Origin: an uncultured Collinsella sp.
Lineage (GTDB): Bacteria; Actinomycetota; Coriobacteriia; Coriobacteriales; Coriobacteriaceae
Length of the DNA stretch: 64,000 nt
Assembly (NCBI GenBank): GCA_958349325.1
Contig: CATWCP010000003.1
Span: forward strand, 1 to 64,000
Direction of reading: 5' to 3'
The notes under the pieces are model-generated. The model was not told the DNA's origin. It did no database searches and saw only the letters and a list, made by a program, of their open reading frames with translations. Numbering within the stretch: position 1 is the first letter of the stretch; the number at the start of each line of letters is the position of its first letter. This document shows positions 17,344-27,382 of the stretch, piece by piece. Made by a program: the position numbers and the translations under genes.

Positions 17344-17511
17344 GACAAGGCCGCACAGTCCGTGCATATGGTCATTCCGTAGGCACGGTTTCGGGTCCGT
17401 GACTATGGAATGACCATATGCACGGACCCGAATTGGTAAAAACGTCTCAGTCCATCTTTAACAGAGGACTTGCTCCAATCGGGGCAATCAATGACTAGCT
17501 GCGACCTTGTC
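17344..17511 (-). ncRNA. msr-msd: Retron msr-msd RNA
   Basis: On the minus strand a1 (GACAAGGTCGCA, 17511-17500) can pair with a2 (TGCGGCCTTGTC, 17355-17344) over 12 bases with one G-U pair. The conserved AGC with the presumed branching G follows a1 directly (17500-17498). Two short msr stem-loops come next (TTGCCCC/GGAGCAA around 17487-17470 and GTCC/GGAC around 17469-17450). The msd part is a 21-bp perfect hairpin, arms 17407-17427 and 17358-17378, with an inner CCGTG/CACGG stem. The RNA ends 20 bases before the effector start. The layout RNA, effector, RT is that of type II retrons. The boundaries are inferred from complementarity. Confidence 0.88.
17358..17427 (-). repeat. msd long inverted repeat
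   Basis: Perfect 21-base inverted repeat (17358-17378 with 17407-17427), loop of 28 bases. A second arrangement is possible: a 12-base segment TTCGGGTCCGTG at the 5' base (17432-17421) is fully complementary to 17401-17390 in the loop. Both folds use the same 5' strand. Confidence 0.9.
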
Positions 17512-17763
17512 TCAAGTAACTTTACCATCAATATGTGTCTTAGGCTTGATATTGGCCGTCTTTAAATACCATGGCAGACATACGCACTCGCCCTTGACTA
17601 TATTTGTCGTCACCACAAATAGCGACAGTCCTAAACCAGACCCAAATCAAACATCAGCAGAGCCGCAACGTTGTACCAAGTTCCATCATCAAGTGAACGT
17701 CACATTTATGCGCCCTGTCCACAAAAGCGATTTCAATATTTGCAAAAAGCGGAGTTAAATCCC
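17512..17763. other. Upstream region of retron
   Basis: About 250 AT-rich bases between the retron RNA and the next gene upstream. The retron promoter should be here but I cannot point to a consensus pair of -35 and -10 hexamers. No gene is seen. Confidence 0.4.
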
Positions 17764-19173
17764 CTAGCCAACAACTATCCAGTCACTACCGGCTGTACTC
17801 GAAATCTTAGAGGAATCGCCAATGCACACGATGGTCGCCGAAGCGCCGGGCACATACTTGGCCTCAAGAACGGAAACACCTTGCTCCTTAAGCCTTGAGG
17901 TCGTCTCGGTTATCCGAGTTTTATTCACATCATTTTTGCTGACCAGTTTAGCGCCATTGGCATCATTTTCACTCAGGCAGGATACAACCGTATTGTAATC
18001 GGCCCAATAACAGTACTCCCCAGAAAGCCATCCAAGCTCAGTGGCGCATATCGATCCAGTCGCAGAAACCGTCTTCGGAAGCAATCCGTAGCGCTGCCTT
18101 TCCTCAAATTCAAGAACATCGCAAAATACGCGATTAGCATTAAGTAATCTCGTTCCACAATAGTCCCCGTAAAACGGCGCAAAATGATTGCGGATAGTCC
18201 GCGACAACATACAGTAATCGTAGGTGTAGTAACACTTGAAGATTCGTAGGGCGTCTCCCCCTGCCCCTTCGGCAGAACGGGCGAATTCAACAAGAAACTG
18301 ATCCCACATGCGCTCAATATAGGGAATTGCGAGTTTAACGCTATCCATATCAGACAAAGGAGCATCGCTCGTCTGCTGCATTATTCCAGTGGTTTTTGCC
18401 AAATGGAAATGAGCTGCCATGCGCTCGATCGTTCGGATAAACTCGGGCCGATTCCCATCCTCAATCGCCATAATTGCAAAGAAAACACTTCTCAACAGAA
18501 GATCGCTTGAAAACCGCTGAGGCAAGAGATCACCATATTCGCGCTCGTATGCAAAGAGCCTGGCCTCGCCCGTATCAATTGAAGAGTAACCAAATACGGA
18601 GTCCGAAGGAACGACATATGATGGAAGGACATTTGAGTGCACACTAGTGCACTTAATTTGGTAACGTTTAAAAAGGGTGGAAATCCAAAAGGTCACAACA
18701 CCAAATAATGCCAACTCAAACTCAAAGGCAATACTCGAGGTATCAAGCACATCTAACCCCTGACCTCCGAGATAACCATCGATAACAAAGTGATCAAATG
18801 CAACAGAAAGTAAAAGAGACATGAACGCTTCAAACAAGAAAGGAAGGGTTCGGTACCGCAATTTACCCCTTGCATGCTTAGTAACCCCAAGAAATAACCA
18901 ATAGAAAAGGGTGGGCATGCATCGCAGCGAAGGACCCGGAACTGAAAGTGCATCGCAAATCGCAGCAACAATAAACACCGGAAGCTGACAACAAATTGTT
19001 GGAGCGAAAATTCGGTAGGCAACGTTCAGTCTGCCCGACTCGTCGGTGGAATACAGTTCGTCGACGGTGTATTGCCCTCCAATCGCCAAGGGTCCAGCAT
19101 AGTGGACAAGCTGAACGCTCGACAAACCAATAAAGACGTAGAAGACAATCCAAAGTAATATGACCGACTCCAC
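17764..19173 (-). CDS. Membrane protein with possible lysozyme-like domain
   Basis: A 469-residue protein I cannot assign to a named family. The first about 200 residues have five likely membrane helices. The next segment reads AIMAIEDGNRPEFIRTIERM ... LAKTTGIMQQTSDA, which resembles the catalytic Glu region and GxMQ motif of lytic transglycosylases and goose-type lysozymes. The last 130 residues look soluble, with no motif I recognise. Start is GTG with AAGGAG thirteen bases upstream. It lies in the AT-rich defence island, downstream of the DUF3800 gene on the same strand (gap of 236 bases). A defence role is inference from location only. Confidence 0.6.
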   Translation of the reverse strand: MESVILLWIVFYVFIGLSSVQLVHYAGPLAIGGQYTVDELYSTDESGRLNVAYRIFAPTICCQLPVFIVAAICDALSVPGPSLRCMPTLFYWLFLGVTKHARGKLRYRTLPFLFEAFMSLLLSVAFDHFVIDGYLGGQGLDVLDTSSIAFEFELALFGVVTFWISTLFKRYQIKCTSVHSNVLPSYVVPSDSVFGYSSIDTGEARLFAYEREYGDLLPQRFSSDLLLRSVFFAIMAIEDGNRPEFIRTIERMAAHFHLAKTTGIMQQTSDAPLSDMDSVKLAIPYIERMWDQFLVEFARSAEGAGGDALRIFKCYYTYDYCMLSRTIRNHFAPFYGDYCGTRLLNANRVFCDVLEFEERQRYGLLPKTVSATGSICATELGWLSGEYCYWADYNTVVSCLSENDANGAKLVSKNDVNKTRITETTSRLKEQGVSVLEAKYVPGASATIVCIGDSSKISSTAGSDWIVVG

Positions 19174-19409
19174 CTATACAACGATCTCCTTAAGTCAAAC
19201 GCGTGGGCTGCTTGTAGAAAGTCAAACATAAACAGGAAATAACAATACTAACCAACGGTATCGATTCCAACTTTACAGACCATAACCCCCTACGCAATAA
19301 AATCTGTCACAGTGAGTAAATGAAATCCAGGGCGCTGGTACACATGGCCCTTCAGTTTAATCAGCCATGACCCCCCCTCTTAAGTTCTCAGAAGCGCTAA
19401 TCTCTTTTT
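19174..19409. other. Intergenic region, no gene seen
   Basis: AT-rich spacer of 236 bases between the DUF3800 gene and the membrane-protein gene. No clear hairpin or RNA gene is visible; it probably carries the promoter of the membrane-protein gene. Confidence 0.4.
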
Positions 19410-20855
19410 CTATAAAAAATCGGCGCAGAATCGACCCTGAGAATACTGGAATTTCACGTTTCCTGGAAACAATAAATCTTTCCATTCATCCCTGGAAAGC
19501 ACCATACCGACCCATCCAGCAAGGTCGGTAGGTAGTAGACAGGCAGTTTCGCAACCATTCTCAGATATCAGAGCCACTGGGGCACCATCTTCGCCAAACT
19601 TAACATCCATCACCTTATAGGTTCTGGGCTGATCGGTGATCCTAAGACGGGGGCGAAATAAGATTTTAGGATCGCTCAAATCGCCCGTATACAAAGGGTC
19701 ATCGCTTAACACTTGAAAATGCTCCGAAAGACTCTGGCAGCAGAAGGTGTTGAATCTTTCCGCATTATTAGCGCTAAGCTCGCGGAGCTGAGCGGCGCTA
19801 TCAAAATTATTGAAGTACTTTAGCAGCGCAATTAAAACGACAAGATCATCAGAGAAACCGCTTCCATAGACCTTGTACCAGCATTTATCATACTGAATCA
19901 ACACTCGATATAGCTTTTTGTATAGTTCGAGTCGATCATCATTTAGGTTGAACCACTCCGCATCAAAAAGGTTCTTTTTAATCTCATCTTCTCGCGACCG
20001 ATAGGTCAGTTCATCGCGAATAGCTTTCATGAGTTTTGCCACTATTCCAGCAAGCATGTCAGCCATTCTGACACCGAAGCACTCAGAAGAATCCGCTTCA
20101 CGCACCCCATCAAAGCCAAGCCGTTCTGCAGCAGCTCTAGTATTCTCTTCTTGATCAATGATAAGCGTGCAGTTATCAATCTCATTATGCTCGCTCAGAT
20201 ATAGTCCGAATCCCGCAAGAGGCGAATAGTATTCCCACTGATAATCATCCAGTGGCATCACGTGGTCCATAACTTCCAAAATCGATCTGAATTGATCCAT
20301 TTCGGTCCACTTAAGTTCGGGATTCGCTTTGTCATCTTCGATTCTATTTAGGAGAAAGTCCCGCAAAGCGTCTAATAAATCGTCGGGCGATTTATATATC
20401 GATTCAACAACTTCATTAGGTCTATATTGAACTAACAGCTTTGCAAGAGAGTATTTCATTAGATCGGCATTAAAGCAGGGCTGGTTTTGATATTGACTGA
20501 ACAGTCTATCAACAAGCAATTCGACCTTACTTGAGAAGGAACAATAGACATACATTTCTTCATCAAACAGGTCGAGATAATCACTGATCAAACGCGCGTT
20601 ATATTGAGACAGAGATTTAAATCCATATTTGAACTGGCTCCTTTTAAGACAAGTGCTCTTTAACTCTTTAGCGTTTGGAGAAAGATACTTTTTCTCGAAT
20701 TCACAATACTGGGCAGCTAAATCGGACTCCCGTTGAGAATCCCACCCTACTATTGCAACAACAAATCCATCATAGAATTCATCGGCTTTGATGGTCTCGA
20801 GATTGAGTAAGCGGCTATGCTGGCTTTCGTCGTAGTAGAAATTGTAATCAGACAT
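19410..20855 (-). CDS. DUF3800-domain protein
   Basis: A 481-residue protein with the DUF3800 signature: YYDESQHSR at the start (conserved Asp-Glu-Ser and His), a central TLIIDQEENTRAAAERL strand-Asp motif, and SECFGVRMADMLAGIVAKL. DUF3800 has an RNase H-like fold and is frequent in phage-defence islands, although its activity is poorly known. The last about 90 residues form an extra domain. Composition is AT-rich, like the retron. The ATG has GGAG eleven bases upstream. No partner gene is obvious. Confidence 0.8.
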   Translation of the reverse strand: MSDYNFYYDESQHSRLLNLETIKADEFYDGFVVAIVGWDSQRESDLAAQYCEFEKKYLSPNAKELKSTCLKRSQFKYGFKSLSQYNARLISDYLDLFDEEMYVYCSFSSKVELLVDRLFSQYQNQPCFNADLMKYSLAKLLVQYRPNEVVESIYKSPDDLLDALRDFLLNRIEDDKANPELKWTEMDQFRSILEVMDHVMPLDDYQWEYYSPLAGFGLYLSEHNEIDNCTLIIDQEENTRAAAERLGFDGVREADSSECFGVRMADMLAGIVAKLMKAIRDELTYRSREDEIKKNLFDAEWFNLNDDRLELYKKLYRVLIQYDKCWYKVYGSGFSDDLVVLIALLKYFNNFDSAAQLRELSANNAERFNTFCCQSLSEHFQVLSDDPLYTGDLSDPKILFRPRLRITDQPRTYKVMDVKFGEDGAPVALISENGCETACLLPTDLAGWVGMVLSRDEWKDLLFPGNVKFQYSQGRFCADFL

Positions 20856-21580
20856 CCGTGATCAATCTCCGATCCATGAATGAACAGCGCAACGATAGCA
20901 AGCACAAACGTTCGTTGCATTTATTAATTGCCACCAATTATATTGTCTTAATTAATTATGCAAACATAACATCCCAGAGAAGAGTACGACCCCTCTGGTA
21001 TGCCTCTACGGATATGCTTGCCTACAGTACGACAGCTTCGCGCGCCTCGCCGACAGACACACCACCGACGACGGAAGCATCTACGCCCACGGTCCCATCT
21101 CCTACGGCGTTCCCGGGCCAAAACTGATACGCGAGATCTTTGAGGGCATCCCGCACAATCTCGTTATCAAAACACCCAAGTACGCATATCAGAAGGAGTA
21201 TCGAATCATCGGGTCGCGACCGGTCGAATGTCGCCTTTTACCAGACGAGAATCACCCGGGCTGCAAAATTGAAAAATACGACCACGCAGAACTTAACCTA
21301 AGCAGCAGCCTCGCGGACTTTTCCCGGAAGGTCTCGGTGGCGAGTCTCGAAGAAGCGCGAGACGGCCTCATGCTGGATTTGCCGCATCGGACATAGCCAA
21401 CCCAACGCAAACCACAACGCCACCGGGCAACCAAGCACCCCTCCCCCTCCCCAACCTTCCCCAGAAAGTTCGCTGATGTTGACTGGGGTTCCCGTAAAAT
21501 AAACCGCAACAGAATATGTGCGGAGTGCTGGCCTGGAGCTGCCTTCGAACCCAATTGGCTGCTCACCGAGAGGCTCCGCT
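20856..21580. other. Spacer containing a gene remnant
   Basis: This 725-base stretch includes the truncated frame described at 20956-21396. The rest is spacer and the promoter and leader of the transglutaminase-like gene. GC content rises sharply near 21000, marking the right edge of the AT-rich island. Confidence 0.5.
20956..21396 (+). pseudogene. 5'-truncated gene remnant (DUF2971-like C-terminus?)
   Basis: An open frame without a start codon encodes about 120 credible residues ending in a TAG at 21394: GYACLQYDSFARLADRHTT, then KTPKYAYQKEYRIIGSRPVE and a Leu-rich helix to the end. The YQKEYRI pattern with its flanking region recalls the C-terminus of DUF2971-type or related abortive-infection proteins. 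Base composition is host-like from about 21000, so the missing N-terminal part may have been replaced by the AT-rich island. The family call is weak. Confidence 0.5.
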
Positions 21581-23809
21581 ATGAAACGATCCCTTTACTA
21601 CCTGCTCTGCGCGATCGCGTGCACGTCCATGGTCAGCGCGACGATGCCCATGGCAGCCATTGCGGAAGCCATCCAGCCTCAGGCAACAGCCACGCAGCAG
21701 GCGCAAGCCGACGCCACGAGCAGCGGCACAGGCAAGGCTGAAGACGGCACCAACACAAATGCGACAGCAGATACCGCAGAGGACAGCACCGCAACATCTA
21801 CCGGCGCCAGCCAGACCGACCCCGCGGACGCCAACACCGCAGACGCCGCCGCAACCGGCACCACCGCCCCATCTCTCCGCGCCCAAACCAACCCCACGCC
21901 CGAGGCCATCTCCACCACGTCACAAACCACCTACGCCCACTCCGCCACGGCAACCCAAAACGGCGTCACCTTCACCGTCTCGTGGAACGAAGCCCCCGCG
22001 GGCACCGCGACGACCTTCCACGTAACCCAGACCAACGGATCGTCCCAGGCCAAGGCGCGCATGGACGTGCCCACCTATTGGGACGGCGGCAGCCAGGAAA
22101 GCGTCTGCGACCCGTCGCGCGCGGCATGGGGCAGCTACTACAGCCTGGGCACCGCGGGCCACGACTTTACCTTCGACTTCACGGCGTCGGGCACGTACCG
22201 CATCTACTTCTACTTTATGGACAACGACAGAAACGACCCCCAAAACGACAAGGGGATCTACTACCTGCGCACCACGGCGGAGGTGACCATAAACGATGCC
22301 GCCCGCCCAAGCGTCACGCAGATCGTCAACAACGCCGTGGCCCAGTGCAGGCAACAGACAAACTGCTCGGAATACGACATGGCGCTGTGGCTCCACGACT
22401 GGACGCTCGACCAGCTGGAGTACGACCACAGCCTCAACTGGTGCTCGGCCGAAAGCGGCCTCACGCGCCACCAGGGCACCTGCGAGAGCTACCAGCGCAT
22501 CTACTCCAAGCTCCTTGACGCCGTGGGCATCACCAACGGCCGCATCACCGGCAACGGCCACACCTGGAACGCCGTAAAGATCGACGGCAAATGGTGCCAG
22601 ATGGACCTAACCTGGGACGACACCAGCGACAACTGGTACGGAGACCTGGACCAGCGCCATCTGTACTTTGGGCTGACCGACGAGCTCATGGCAATCGCCC
22701 ACTCCGACCACACGGCTAACTACCAGAAGGCCGACTATGCCTATCGCTCAACCGACCTGTCCAACAATTACTTTATGCGAAATGGCAAGGCCGATGAATG
22801 GGCCGAGAAGTATGCCGACCGCATTCAGCAGTATCTGGACGCCAAAGAAGAGGGCTTTTCCATCAATGCTGACAATCAATCTTTCCCGCCGAGCATCTCG
22901 GGGATTCAGAATGGGATCATTGCGTATGCGATGAATCTGAGAGAGTGGAAGACTGAAACTGACCAAGCAGATCTAAAAGCGGCATCAATAGTCACCACAC
23001 AAACCAGCACTACTTGGATTGCTACGTTCAAATTCACGGCAAAGTTCTTGCAAATCAAACCAACCGCTACACCGGTTTTGCCCAACGGAATGTATTCCAT
23101 ATACTCATGCCTCGACCAATCAAAAGCCCTAGACGTCCGCATGGAGTCGAAGAACGATAGGGCGAATGTACAGCTCTGGCAAGATCACGGCGGCAGACAA
23201 CAAAAGGTCAACCTCCAATTCCAAAACGACGGCACCTATCTTATTACGTTCGTTCATTCAGGAAAAGCGCTGTCTGCTGAATCAAGTCGTGATGGATCGA
23301 ATGTTAGTCAGTCAAATATAGATGGTTCCGATCTACAGAGATGGGTTGTCGAACGAATGGGGACGGGATATACAATAAAAAATAAAGCAGGGAACCAGTG
23401 GCTAAATGTTAGAAGAGCCGACACAAGAAACGGCACAAATATTCAAACTTGGTCAAATGGCGGTGTGGCCGAAACAATCTTTAATCTTGTTCCAACTGAA
23501 CTCGATGCACTTCCAAACGGTAGGTACGCCATAAAAACCAAACTTGACACGACAAAAACAATCGACATTCGTTTAGCGTCCCAAGATGATTTTGCAAATG
23601 CTCAAATTTGGACTGACTACAATTCCCCAAATCAATCAGTTGATCTTAGAAGACAGGGAGACGGAACATACACATTTATTTTTGTACACTCCAAAAAGGC
23701 GCTAACAGCAGAAGCTGTCAAGGACGGCGCAAACGTTTCGCAGGCAACATATACCGGTTCAAATCTTCAGCATTGGAAGCTATCGGTAGTGTCGAGAAAG
23801 TTGGTGTAA
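21581..23809 (+). CDS. Secreted transglutaminase-like protein with ricin-type repeats, C-terminus cut by IS256
   Basis: A 742-residue exported protein: signal peptide (about residues 1-30, MKRSLYYLL.. to AIAEA), a Thr/Ala-rich linker to about 110, a beta-rich domain, then a transglutaminase-like domain with the triad Cys301 (GTCESYQ), His327 (GNGHTWNAV) and Asp346 (LTWDD). Residues from about 500 carry ricin-type lectin repeats (NGMYSIYSCLDQSKALDV, NGRYAIKTKLDTTKTIDI, LQHWKL). The last eight residues (SVVSRKLV) are encoded by the IS256 terminal repeat, so the real C-terminus is missing. Start at the ATG with GAGAGG upstream. The first two thirds are GC-rich; the ricin part is clearly AT-richer. 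Confidence 0.85.
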   Translation: MKRSLYYLLCAIACTSMVSATMPMAAIAEAIQPQATATQQAQADATSSGTGKAEDGTNTNATADTAEDSTATSTGASQTDPADANTADAAATGTTAPSLRAQTNPTPEAISTTSQTTYAHSATATQNGVTFTVSWNEAPAGTATTFHVTQTNGSSQAKARMDVPTYWDGGSQESVCDPSRAAWGSYYSLGTAGHDFTFDFTASGTYRIYFYFMDNDRNDPQNDKGIYYLRTTAEVTINDAARPSVTQIVNNAVAQCRQQTNCSEYDMALWLHDWTLDQLEYDHSLNWCSAESGLTRHQGTCESYQRIYSKLLDAVGITNGRITGNGHTWNAVKIDGKWCQMDLTWDDTSDNWYGDLDQRHLYFGLTDELMAIAHSDHTANYQKADYAYRSTDLSNNYFMRNGKADEWAEKYADRIQQYLDAKEEGFSINADNQSFPPSISGIQNGIIAYAMNLREWKTETDQADLKAASIVTTQTSTTWIATFKFTAKFLQIKPTATPVLPNGMYSIYSCLDQSKALDVRMESKNDRANVQLWQDHGGRQQKVNLQFQNDGTYLITFVHSGKALSAESSRDGSNVSQSNIDGSDLQRWVVERMGTGYTIKNKAGNQWLNVRRADTRNGTNIQTWSNGGVAETIFNLVPTELDALPNGRYAIKTKLDTTKTIDIRLASQDDFANAQIWTDYNSPNQSVDLRRQGDGTYTFIFVHSKKALTAEAVKDGANVSQATYTGSNLQHWKLSVVSRKLV
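23785..23808 (+). repeat. IS256 left inverted repeat
   Basis: Begins GGTAGTGTCGAGAAAGTTGG; identical to the reverse complement of 25245-25268. It also supplies the last codons and stop of the transglutaminase-like gene. Confidence 0.95.
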
Positions 23810-23838
23810 GGGTGACGCCCTAGCGCCCGTTTAACGAA

Positions 23839-23902
23839 GAACGGCCTTCGTCCTAGAATCTGAAATCACCACAACAACAGGTTCTAGGAAAGGACGAAGA
23901 CC
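23839..23902. repeat. Imperfect inverted repeat before IS256 transposase
   Basis: CTTCGTCCTAGAATC on the left faces GGTTCTAGG and GGACGAAG on the right, separated by about 30 bases; the right arm overlaps the ribosome-binding site region of the transposase. It may fold in read-through transcripts and hide the start, a common way for insertion sequences to limit expression from outside. Confidence 0.55.
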
Positions 23903-23905
23903 GCT

Positions 23906-25186
23906 ATGGGAATCTTATCAGACCCGACGCCGGACATGCTCGCCATGCCCCGTTTCGACGACGGCGCCATCGACATGCAGGAGCTGCTCCGCAGACTAGC
24001 CGAGCAGGTCGTGAACGCCGTGATGGACGCCGAGGCCGACCAGCTGTGCGGCGGCGGGGCGAACAGCCGGAACGGCTACCGCGAGAGGTCGCTCGCCACC
24101 TGCGTCGGCACGCTGACGCTGCGCATCCCCAAGCTGCGCTCCGGCAGCTTCTTCCCTGAGGACGTGCTCGAGCGCTACCAGCGCGTCGACCGCGCCCTCG
24201 TGGCCGCCGTGGCCGAGATGTACGCCACGGGCACGAGCACCCGCAAGGTGCAGAGGGTGGCCGAGAAGATGGGCGTCTCCAGGCTCTCGAAGGACCAGGT
24301 GAGCGCCATCGCCTCGAGCCTGGACGCAGATATCGAGGACCTATGCGGAAGGCCGCTCGGCGGCTCGCCGGTGCCCTACGTCTGGCTCGACGCGACCTAC
24401 GTCAAGTGCCGCCGCGAGGGGCGCGTCGCCTCCACCGCCGTGGTCACCGCCATCGGCTGCGATGCGGGCGGCTGGAGGCGCGTCCTGGGCGTCGACGTGG
24501 TCGACACCGAGTCCTACGACTCGTGGCTCGCCTTCCTGCGGGCCATCCGCTCGCGCGGGGCGGCGGGCGTGCGGCTCGTCGTCTCGGACGCCCACCCGGG
24601 GCTCGTCCGGGCGCTCGGCGAGGTCTTCCAGGGCGCCGCGTGGCAGCGCTGCGCGGTCCACCTCATGCGCGACTGCATGCGCGAGGCCGGCTCCTGGCAG
24701 CCCAGGCGCCGCGTGGGCAGGATCGTGTCGCAGGTGTTCCGCGGGCGCGACGCCGCCACCGTGACGGCCATGTACCACGCGGCGTGCGACATGCTGGAGG
24801 GGTGCTGCCCGAGGGCGGCGGCGGTGCTGGAGGAGGCCGAGCCCGACGCGCTGGCCTACCTCGACTTCCCGCCGACCCACTGGAAGCGCCTGCGCACCAA
24901 CAACGTGCAGGAGAGGACCAACCGGGAGATAAAGCGCAGGTCGCGCGTCGTGCAGGTGTTCCCCTCCACGGGGTCGCTGGTGCGGCTGGCGGGCGCGGTC
25001 ATGTGCGAGCAGGACGAGATATGGCAGGAGTCCAGGTACTTCTCGGAGGCGAGGATGAACGAGCTCTACGATGACGGTCGCACTCGGGGAATCGACGGTC
25101 ACGTCGATTGGGCGCGGCTCGAGGCGGAGGCCAGGAAGATGCTCGAGTCCGGTCTCGAGCTTGCGGACAGGGTCGAGGCGGCATAG
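23906..25186 (+). CDS. IS256-family transposase
   Basis: A 426-residue DDE transposase of the IS256/mutator type. The three acidic residues lie in VWLDATYVK, LVVSDAHPGL and TNNVQERTNREIKRR, with the family-typical CxxH stretch WQRCAVHLMRD between the second and third. The N-terminal region has LLRRLAEQVVNAVMDAEADQ and RNGYRER as in this family. The reading frame is complete, so the element may still be active. The initiating ATG follows AAAGGACGAAG. Confidence 0.95.
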   Translation: MGILSDPTPDMLAMPRFDDGAIDMQELLRRLAEQVVNAVMDAEADQLCGGGANSRNGYRERSLATCVGTLTLRIPKLRSGSFFPEDVLERYQRVDRALVAAVAEMYATGTSTRKVQRVAEKMGVSRLSKDQVSAIASSLDADIEDLCGRPLGGSPVPYVWLDATYVKCRREGRVASTAVVTAIGCDAGGWRRVLGVDVVDTESYDSWLAFLRAIRSRGAAGVRLVVSDAHPGLVRALGEVFQGAAWQRCAVHLMRDCMREAGSWQPRRRVGRIVSQVFRGRDAATVTAMYHAACDMLEGCCPRAAAVLEEAEPDALAYLDFPPTHWKRLRTNNVQERTNREIKRRSRVVQVFPSTGSLVRLAGAVMCEQDEIWQESRYFSEARMNELYDDGRTRGIDGHVDWARLEAEARKMLESGLELADRVEAA

Positions 25187-25244
25187 GATATCAACCGTGT
25201 TCCAGGTTCCAGGACGCCGGGCCGACTCGCTTCGGATCGGGCGC

Positions 25245-25268
25245 TACACCAACTTTCTCGACACTACC
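25245..25268 (-). repeat. IS256 right inverted repeat
   Basis: Reverse complement of the left repeat with no mismatch over 24 bases. Confidence 0.95.
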
Positions 25269-25290
25269 AACCTGTACCTTTTTGTGCAAC

Positions 25291-25318
25291 AAAAAAAGCC
25301 GCTCAACCAGCGGTTTTT
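25291..25318 (+). terminator. Rho-independent terminator, plus strand
   Basis: CCGCT-CAACC-AGCGG stem extended by A/T pairs and followed by TTTTTCTT. It would end plus-strand transcripts coming from the interrupted transglutaminase gene or the IS. Confidence 0.7.
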
Positions 25319-25331
25319 CTTATTTAGGCAT

Positions 25332-25365
25332 GAAAAAGGCGACCGTCCATTGTGAACGGTCGCCT
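25332..25365 (-). terminator. thrS terminator
   Basis: Ten-base arms AGGCGACCGT and ACGGTCGCCT around a nine-base loop, followed on the minus strand by a run of T. It lies 25 bases past the thrS stop codon. Confidence 0.85.
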
Positions 25366-25389
25366 TTGTAAATTGTTGTGCAGCTTGCC

Positions 25390-27153
<1,764 letters not shown>

Positions 27154-27180
27154 GGGTATGTTTTCTCCTCTCGGATGCCT

Positions 27181-27223
27181 GATGCAAGTGCGTGCGATGC
27201 GCTCGGCGTTTTTGACTTGCATC
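27181..27223. promoter_or_regulatory. Inverted repeat at thrS transcription start
   Basis: GATGCAAGT (27181-27189) and ACTTGCATC (27215-27223) are perfect inverted repeats 25 bases apart, starting right after the -10 box of thrS. It may be an operator or a leader hairpin controlling thrS. Confidence 0.5.
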
Positions 27224-27251
27224 ATTATAGGCAGGTTGCCTTGGTATACAA
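27224..27251 (-). promoter_or_regulatory. thrS promoter
   Basis: On the minus strand TTGTAT (27251-27246) and TATAAT (27229-27224) are 16 bases apart, about 70 bases before the thrS ATG. Confidence 0.65.
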
Positions 27252-27382
27252 GCGCCCGCCGCACCTTAATGGCACGGCGGGCGATTTTCTACGCATGCTT
27301 CATCGTGTGGGGCGGGTTGCGCGTGTGGCTCGCACGGGACGCGCGGCGCCCGTGGCTTGCGGCCAGCCCGGCGATGGATGCG

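Larger units (their letters stand above)
23785..25268 (+). mobile_element. IS256-family insertion sequence
   Basis: A 1484-bp element with perfect 24-base terminal inverted repeats beginning GGTAGTGTCGAGAAAGTTGG (23785-23808 and, reversed, 25245-25268) around one transposase gene. The flanks AAGCTATC and AACCTGTA are not direct repeats, although IS256 elements normally make eight- or nine-base duplications, so a deletion or recombination next to the element is likely. Confidence 0.93.

Noticed and set aside
27154..27382. T-box riboswitch before thrS
   Set aside because: The AGGGTGG-type T-box sequence and specifier stem are not visible; the promoter lies only about 70 bases upstream.
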